A DNA stretch of 64,000 bases from an uncultured Alphaproteobacteria bacterium (lineage in GTDB: Bacteria > Pseudomonadota > Alphaproteobacteria > RF32 > CAG-239): NCBI GenBank assembly GCA_934270475.1, contig CAKQPS010000002.1, positions 1 to 64,000 on the forward strand, in the 5' to 3' direction. The position numbers and the translations under genes are program-made. This document shows, in pieces, positions 58,531 through 64,000 of this stretch (the first letter of the stretch is position 1; each line of letters begins with the position of its first letter). The notes under the pieces were generated by a model, which saw only the letters and a list, made by a program, of their open reading frames with translations, had not been told where the DNA came from and made no database searches.

Positions 58531-60171
58531 ATGGCTGCAAAAGACATTAAATTTGGTACTGACGCCCGCAGCAAAATGCTTAAAGGCGTAGAAACATTGG
58601 CTAAAACCGTAAAAGTAACATTGGGTCCTAAAGGTCGCAACGTTATGCTGGACAAATCTTACGGCGCTCCGAAATTAACAAAAGACGGCGTTTCGGTTGC
58701 TAAAGAAGTTGCTTTGGCTGATAAATTTGAAAACATGGGCGCTCAGCTGATTAAAGAAGTTGCGCAAAAAACTGCCGACAAAGCCGGCGACGGTACAACA
58801 ACCGCCACTGTTTTGGCAGAAGCTATTATCCGCGAAGGCTGCAAAGCCGTTGCCGCCGGAATGAACCCGATGGACGTTAAACGCGGTATTGATATGGCTG
58901 TAGAAGCTGTGGTTAAAGATGTTAAATCTCGCTCTAAAGCCGTTCAATCTTCAAGTGAAATTGCGCAAGTCGGCACAATTTCGGCTAACGGCGACACCAC
59001 AATCGGCGAATATTTGGCAAAAGCTATGGAAAAAGTCGGCAATGAAGGTGTGATTACCGTTGAAGACGCCAAAGGTTTAGAAACAGAATTGGACGTTGTA
59101 GAAGGTATGCAGTTTGACCGCGGTTATTTGTCACCGTATTTTGTAACAAATCCGGAAAAAATGAACTGCGAATATGACAATCCGTATATTTTGCTGTATG
59201 ACAAGAAAATTTCTAACCTGCAGCCGATGATTTCTATTTTGGAAGCCATTGTTCAATCCGGACGCGCTTTGGTTATTGTGGCAGAAGATATTGAAGGCGA
59301 AGCTTTGGCTACTTTGGTTGTCAACAGAATCCGCGGCGGCTTGAAAGTTTGCGCTGTAAAAGCCCCTGGTTTTGGCGACAGACGCAAAGCTATGCTGCAA
59401 GATATGGCTGTTTTGACAGGCGGTCAGGTTATTTCTGACGAATTGGGCATGAAGATTGAAAACGTTACTTTGGATATGCTCGGCACGGCTAAACGCGTTG
59501 AAATTACTAAAGATGACACCACAATCATTGACGGTGCAGGCGACAAAGAAGCCATTGCCGGCAGAACCGCGCAAATCCGTCAGGAAATTAGTCAGACCAC
59601 CTCTGATTATGACCGCGAAAAACTGCAAGAACGTTTGGGCAAACTTTCCGGCGGCGTAGCTGTTATTAAAGTAGGCGGCGCTTCGGAAGTTGAAGTAAAA
59701 GAAAAGAAAGACCGTATTGACGACGCTTTGCACGCAACCCGCGCTGCCGTTAAAGAAGGTATTGTTGCCGGCGGCGGCACTGCGTTGCTGTATGCTACCA
59801 AAGCTTTGGCAGATTTGAAGACAGACAACCAAGACCAAAATGTTGGTATTGACATTATCCGCCGCGCTTTGCAGGCTCCGCTGCGTCAAATTGCTGAAAA
59901 CGCTGGTGTGGACGGTGCTGTGGTTGCCGGTAAATTGCTGGAAAGCAAAGATTATAACTATGGTTATAACGCTGCTGCCGGTGAATATACCGATATGATT
60001 AAATCCGGTATTGTTGACCCGACAATGGTTGTTAGAACCGCGTTGCAAGACGCTGCTTCTGTTGGCGGTTTGTTAATCACCACCGAGGCAATGGTTACAG
60101 AAATTCCGGAAAAAGAATGCCACTGCGGCGACGCTGCTGCCGCTGCCGGCGGTATGGGCGGAATGTACTAA
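58531..60171 (+). CDS. groEL: Chaperonin GroEL
   Basis: The 546-residue chaperonin has MAAKDIKFGTDARSKML, the ATP site DGTTTATVLAEAI, and GGGTALLYA. The C-terminus is the usual flexible Gly/Met tail (GGMGGMY) preceded by an unusual Cys pair (KECHCGD). It refolds proteins with GroES. AAAGGTG precedes the start. A single copy is seen in this window. Confidence 0.98.
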   Translation: MAAKDIKFGTDARSKMLKGVETLAKTVKVTLGPKGRNVMLDKSYGAPKLTKDGVSVAKEVALADKFENMGAQLIKEVAQKTADKAGDGTTTATVLAEAIIREGCKAVAAGMNPMDVKRGIDMAVEAVVKDVKSRSKAVQSSSEIAQVGTISANGDTTIGEYLAKAMEKVGNEGVITVEDAKGLETELDVVEGMQFDRGYLSPYFVTNPEKMNCEYDNPYILLYDKKISNLQPMISILEAIVQSGRALVIVAEDIEGEALATLVVNRIRGGLKVCAVKAPGFGDRRKAMLQDMAVLTGGQVISDELGMKIENVTLDMLGTAKRVEITKDDTTIIDGAGDKEAIAGRTAQIRQEISQTTSDYDREKLQERLGKLSGGVAVIKVGGASEVEVKEKKDRIDDALHATRAAVKEGIVAGGGTALLYATKALADLKTDNQDQNVGIDIIRRALQAPLRQIAENAGVDGAVVAGKLLESKDYNYGYNAAAGEYTDMIKSGIVDPTMVVRTALQDAASVGGLLITTEAMVTEIPEKECHCGDAAAAAGGMGGMY

Positions 60172-60188
60172 TAATCCTCCAAATTATG

Positions 60189-60225
60189 AAACTCCCTGCT
60201 TTGCTCTCAAGGCATGGAGTTTTTT
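60189..60225 (+). terminator. Terminator of groESL
   Basis: AAACTCC (60189-60195) pairs with GGAGTTT (60217-60223) with an inner TGC/GCA extension, then TTTTTTG. Confidence 0.8.
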
Positions 60226-60239
60226 GATGGATTAGTACT

Positions 60240-60283
60240 TGTCATTCTTGGCTTTGAGCTGATGCTCAAAGCCAAGAATGACA
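60240..60283. repeat. 20-bp perfect palindrome (REP-like)
   Basis: TGTCATTCTTGGCTTTGAGC (60240-60259) and its exact complement (60264-60283) surround TGAT. It lies between convergent groEL and the pilin-like gene. Similar GTCATTC...GAATGAC palindromes are common dispersed repeats in host-associated bacterial genomes. No transposase is nearby. Confidence 0.85.
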
Positions 60284-60303
60284 GTGTTAGGGGTGAAAGT
60301 TGA

Positions 60304-63300
60304 TTACCAGGCTTCCTTGTACTTCAACGTCGGGTCGTCCAACCTTTTGGTACTTGCACTTTCAGACTTTTTATAGTCATCAGGTACGCCTGTCATAGTC
60401 TGCATATATCTATAAGTATCAATAAAACTATCATGGTTATTGAAAGGTCCACTTTTTTCATTGTCAGGATCTTCAAGCATATTTGTTCTGTTGAAGTAGC
60501 AATATACAGTCGCATATCCTTCTATTGTTCCTCTCAACACCGGAAACACATTCCAGTAGTAACTATCTGGTTTAATAACCTCTCCCTCTCTTTTTTGCAT
60601 AAATATGCCATATTTAGCTCCGGAATACAAAAATCCTGCAATTGCCGACCAACCTTGGGTATAATTACCGTTTGTTAATGGCACCACCATTGATTTTAAT
60701 CTAGTGCTTTGCTGGAACATCAACGGCGCCGTCAATGGAAAAGCTGTATCAGCTTGTAAAACATAAGTGCTTGTTTTTACCTTACTGATATCAGCAAAGC
60801 CTTTTTCAGCCCCTACAGTTACAGGTATTGAAGTAGAAGTAGTAGTATTATCACCATTATCTACCTCCATGCTGACTTTATTAAATGCTGGTCTCGTATA
60901 TGGATTTGCTGCTACAGCTACTTGATCTCTGCTTGTTGGAGTTTCAGGCATTACATAATATTTATAATTATGTGAACCAGCATCTAACTGTGAACCACCA
61001 CCTAACTGTATTGTACCGGCTTGCGCCATTTCCCAACTTGCCGGAGTCAAGGTTATCACGCGCATATATCCTGGAGGACACTGCGGTGCTGGCACTACCC
61101 CCATAAACGGCGATGCCCAACTGGTATTATCCCTCAAATTCATTGAGCCTTCAGGTAAATCTTCATTTTTTTCTTGGGCTTCTGAATAAGAATTACCTTC
61201 TGCACTAAAATCCCAATCTTTTACATTTCCTTCAGAAACGGTATTGTTAACCACATAAATACCTTTATTGATAAAGTCCGGCAAAATATCACTCAAGCGA
61301 GCTCCGCCGCGGGTGGTTAATTTGATATCGTGCATAACTGAAGTATACGCCGGATTTACCATATAGGTATCATATCTTTTACTGTCATCTATTCCATAAA
61401 GATCCTTTTCATATTGTGATAAAATATCAGTTACAGCAGCACCGTGTACAGAGCTAGCCTTACCATCGAGATCAATAGCAGGGTTGTTTGCAACAAAGCG
61501 GGAGGCGGCAACTACACCTTTGCCTTCTAGTGCGCCAGTTGCTGTAGCTGGCTTACTGTTTTCTCCGCGGACTTCTACATATCCCTTACGGATATATACA
61601 GTACCTGGTTCTGTGTTGCTGCGACTATTGCCTGGCACCGTATTACCATCCTCATCTTTTAAATATCCATAAGTACCACCTTGATCGATATAAACAATGT
61701 TGGAAGCTTCACCTGCTGTGTTATTCGGCACGATGTTTACACCAGCTCCAGCATTATATTGACCGATAGAAACATGATATTTTCCGTTGGCTATATTAGT
61801 TTCTGTTCCGCGTGCAAATTGACCGGATTTAGCATCACCAATAAGAACTCTGCCGTGCATAGCAATATCATAAGGATTGTCATATTTATAGCCAGCAGTT
61901 TCACTTTTTGTGCTGGTGAACTTATCTTGAAAAGCATTGGAATTTGGATTGTCATTTGCATGAACACTAAACACATACCGTTTATCGGCAGTTGCATCAT
62001 TATCGCCTACACCGATATTAAAGTTAGCGTCAGCCAAATCTACCGAACCTTGATTAAACAAAGTTCTTGCACCCGTATCGCGTCCTTCTACATATAAAGT
62101 GTCATCGCCCATAACCGCTCTCATTTCGCCACCATACAATATAGCTGCAGTATCATAGTCGTGTATAAATGGCTTTAATGTGTCTGGAGCATTCTGAAGC
62201 AATACAAGTCCAGCATCTCCGCTGTAATCGTTGTCAGCTCCAACTTCTAAATTAACAGAATCCTTCTGAAAATGAGCTCTAGTTCCTGTGTTGCCTGTAT
62301 CTTTAATTGTGACACCATCTTTATCGGCGGTCAGCCATTTTTCGCTGTCGTCGATGTTTGCAGAGCCAACAGAAAGCGTTGCCGCACGTATTTTTTGCGT
62401 ATCCAACTGACCAGCGGCAAGCAAGCCTTCAACTTTCATATTAGAGTCAACCCCAACTGGAAAATATTGAGTTGCATTATATTGAGGTGCTTTCACATCT
62501 GCTGAAGCAGTTGAAGTACTGCCATCTGCAGCCGTAGTTTTGCTATTAACTTTTTTATAGCCGCCGTTCATAAAATAGATAGTATTATGTGTAGCTTTTC
62601 CTAAGTTTTCATCATCACTCGGCATTTGGAAAGAAGCAATATTTTCATTGATTAGATATAATTCGCCTTTTGGATTATGCTTATGGTCGCCTTGTATTAA
62701 ATAACTACTTTCAGCTAAGTGAGGACTATTACCTAATGCGCCGATTTTTACGTCGGTCCAAGCCGGACCAGATGCGTCATCTTTGAGTTTGGAAGCCAAG
62801 TTAACGTCCATTAAGTTTGTCAGCGTGCCATCGGCTGTGGTGTTACCCTCGGTGTCAACCTTAAAGTGGAATTCTTCAGTTGTTGTGTCGCCCTCTGTAA
62901 TCAGATTGCGTCCAAAACCCAAACGATTTGCGTTGGCTTTAAATTGTTCTTCCGCAGCAATCAAATTGCCATGAATAAAGGCGTCCGGTTTGCCACCGTC
63001 AGCAATATAAAGTCCGTAAGGAGATGGGTTATCTGTGGTTTCATTTGGATTTCCCTCTGCACCAACAATCAAGCTTTTAATATTACGGATACTAAATGTT
63101 TCTGTTGCAGGGTGATGATTTGCATTATTATACACATCGTAAGTGTTATCAACATTGCCCATGTACAAATCAGTACGCATACTGTTTTTCCACAATGTTT
63201 TCGGATCATCACCATTATCGCGTCCGCGCTGCAAATATTTATCCATATCAATTTCGTTGCCGGTCGCGGCGCTGATGGTATCCGCCGACGCCGTCACAAT

Positions 63301-63858
63301 GGAATATTGCGCCGCATCAGCTCCATTTGGGAACACTTTGCTATATTCCTCGCCTTCAAGTTTCCAAATACCGCCGATACCGCGGGCTTTTTTCTCGCCC
63401 GTCACATAACCGCCGCTAGAACCAACCAGCGAGGCAATGCGCGAGGTGCGCTCTTGTCCAATGTCGGTGTTAGTTTCAAACAGCGCAAATGTGGTCAGGT
63501 TATTCCCCTTTTTGGCAATAGCCAATTGAGGCGTGCCGTAATTATACAGTGCCTTGTTAACATCAAAACCATAAGGCAGGTACGACGTAATCAGACCTTC
63601 AGGTAATGTTCTAACAGAATCCCCTTCACCCATATCCGCAATAATGGTTGAATAGTTAGCACCCACATAGTCATTTGCCGCATTCATAATGGTGCGAATG
63701 GTGGACGCAGTGTTGATGTCTTCTACCTCCATGGTTCTTTCAGCCGACTTTTTATACATGGTCGGGGTCACAACGGCGATAAGTCCCAGCATAGCCAGGG
63801 CTTCAATCATCAAACCACCCCGCTGCGCTATAGATTTTGAGATATTACGACTTTTCAT
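60304..63858 (-). CDS. Giant pilin-like surface protein
   Basis: The 1184-residue protein starts with a pilin-type signal: basic leader to RG, then GLMIEALAMLGLIAVV with Glu at +5 if cleaved between the two Gly residues. The N-terminal 60-150 residues resemble the PilV/shufflon-type pilin stalk. The body is a long beta-rich, Asp/Gly/Asn-rich surface region with repeated SAxxDxxG-like motifs. The C-terminal part has PAPQCPPGYMRVITLTPASWEMAQAG and a final cysteine (VYCYF), reminiscent of tip adhesins. GGAG precedes the ATG. It overlaps the preceding partial gene by 14 bases. Likely a filament tip or surface adhesin; exact role unknown. Confidence 0.75.
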   Translation of the reverse strand: MKSRNISKSIAQRGGLMIEALAMLGLIAVVTPTMYKKSAERTMEVEDINTASTIRTIMNAANDYVGANYSTIIADMGEGDSVRTLPEGLITSYLPYGFDVNKALYNYGTPQLAIAKKGNNLTTFALFETNTDIGQERTSRIASLVGSSGGYVTGEKKARGIGGIWKLEGEEYSKVFPNGADAAQYSIVTASADTISAATGNEIDMDKYLQRGRDNGDDPKTLWKNSMRTDLYMGNVDNTYDVYNNANHHPATETFSIRNIKSLIVGAEGNPNETTDNPSPYGLYIADGGKPDAFIHGNLIAAEEQFKANANRLGFGRNLITEGDTTTEEFHFKVDTEGNTTADGTLTNLMDVNLASKLKDDASGPAWTDVKIGALGNSPHLAESSYLIQGDHKHNPKGELYLINENIASFQMPSDDENLGKATHNTIYFMNGGYKKVNSKTTAADGSTSTASADVKAPQYNATQYFPVGVDSNMKVEGLLAAGQLDTQKIRAATLSVGSANIDDSEKWLTADKDGVTIKDTGNTGTRAHFQKDSVNLEVGADNDYSGDAGLVLLQNAPDTLKPFIHDYDTAAILYGGEMRAVMGDDTLYVEGRDTGARTLFNQGSVDLADANFNIGVGDNDATADKRYVFSVHANDNPNSNAFQDKFTSTKSETAGYKYDNPYDIAMHGRVLIGDAKSGQFARGTETNIANGKYHVSIGQYNAGAGVNIVPNNTAGEASNIVYIDQGGTYGYLKDEDGNTVPGNSRSNTEPGTVYIRKGYVEVRGENSKPATATGALEGKGVVAASRFVANNPAIDLDGKASSVHGAAVTDILSQYEKDLYGIDDSKRYDTYMVNPAYTSVMHDIKLTTRGGARLSDILPDFINKGIYVVNNTVSEGNVKDWDFSAEGNSYSEAQEKNEDLPEGSMNLRDNTSWASPFMGVVPAPQCPPGYMRVITLTPASWEMAQAGTIQLGGGSQLDAGSHNYKYYVMPETPTSRDQVAVAANPYTRPAFNKVSMEVDNGDNTTTSTSIPVTVGAEKGFADISKVKTSTYVLQADTAFPLTAPLMFQQSTRLKSMVVPLTNGNYTQGWSAIAGFLYSGAKYGIFMQKREGEVIKPDSYYWNVFPVLRGTIEGYATVYCYFNRTNMLEDPDNEKSGPFNNHDSFIDTYRYMQTMTGVPDDYKKSESASTKRLDDPTLKYKEAW

Positions 63859-64000
63859 CTTCGTTCTCCTTATTCTCCACTATTATCATGCTGCCCATAG
63901 CAGTGCCTGCTGACATCGGCGTTTCGATATTTGTCAAATGCAAACAAGCAAGGCTTGCCCTGCATACACTTTTTTTGAAATGCTTTAGAGGCGTTATCTG
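63845..64000 (-). CDS. C-terminal end of an upstream gene, possibly pilin-like
   Basis: The minus-strand frame is open from the window edge to TAA at 63845-63847 and encodes 51 residues ending TAMGSMIIVENKENEDEKS. A Cys pair (SVCRASLAC) is present, similar in spirit to pilin C-terminal disulfides. It overlaps the giant pilin start by 14 bases in another frame, indicating translational coupling in one operon. Identity is unknown because most of the gene lies outside the window. Confidence 0.55.
   Translation of the reverse strand, partial: QITPLKHFKKSVCRASLACLHLTNIETPMSAGTAMGSMIIVENKENEDEKS

Noticed and set aside
59131..60048. 305-residue minus-strand frame opposite groEL
   Set aside because: It is the antisense shadow of a strongly coding gene; its Asn/Phe/Ser-rich product has no recognisable domain.

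Overview
The window looks like chromosome from an AT-rich alphaproteobacterium, probably an uncultured gut- or host-associated lineage. The evidence is the mutM / rpsT / dnaA / dnaN / recF neighbourhood, a DnaJ-like protein with a C-terminal J domain, the truA-ruvA-ruvB-ybgC block, Shine-Dalgarno-led core genes and the protein sequences themselves. Taxonomy is inferred from gene content only. The first 54 bases are the 3' end of an elongation factor Tu gene.

Layout. 0-5 kb: tuf end, a DUF4143 ATPase behind a 40-bp-period motif array, a type IV pilin-like gene behind a structured leader RNA, DnaJ-like, mutM, rpsT. 5.4-10.1 kb: a repeat-rich intergenic region, then dnaA, dnaN, recF. 10-26.5 kb: accessory region holding a lipoprotein and a second pilin-like gene (each behind a structured leader RNA), lysozyme-like protein, PerR-like regulator plus rubrerythrin, rtcB, two related large lipoproteins of Bacteroidota type, a nuclease-domain remnant, a thermonuclease and an outer-membrane barrel. 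26.7-32.4 kb: histidine phosphatase, TerC, galE, dnaB, two YcgN-like proteins, a YgjP-like metallopeptidase. 32.5-38.6 kb: porin-like protein, sugar aminotransferase, DUF1796 protein behind a fourth leader RNA, a 200-bp tandem duplication abutting tRNA-Leu, TPR-methyltransferase and transglutaminase. 38.6-64 kb: mostly housekeeping (ybgC, ruvB, ruvA, truA, trxB, ferredoxin, trmN6, a TetR-RND efflux operon, rsmB, pth, rplY, a prepilin peptidase, groESL), ending in a 1184-residue pilin-like surface protein and the tail of the gene before it.

The most interesting signal is a family of four roughly 200-240 nt RNAs (A, B, C on the minus strand; D on the plus strand). Each has its own -35/-10 promoter, a conserved 5' block (UCURRGGYGY) directly before a long closing stem, an internal hairpin series, a pseudoknot whose two strands change together between copies, an intrinsic terminator touching the pseudoknot strand, and a start codon about 25-32 nt further on. 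The downstream genes are two pilin-like proteins, a lipoprotein and a DUF1796 protein. This is the geometry of a transcription-attenuating leader. I do not recognise it as a known class, but I could not search Rfam.

A second theme is cassette-like duplication. The last 33 bp of recF recur 1050 bp downstream, enclosing the RNA D-lipoprotein unit. A 37-bp terminator then recurs identically on the far side of the RNA B-pilin unit. Pilin-like precursors (1.6, 11.2 and 60.3 kb) and a prepilin peptidase (57.4 kb) in the same window suggest a functional pilus or pseudopilus system whose minor subunits are individually controlled.
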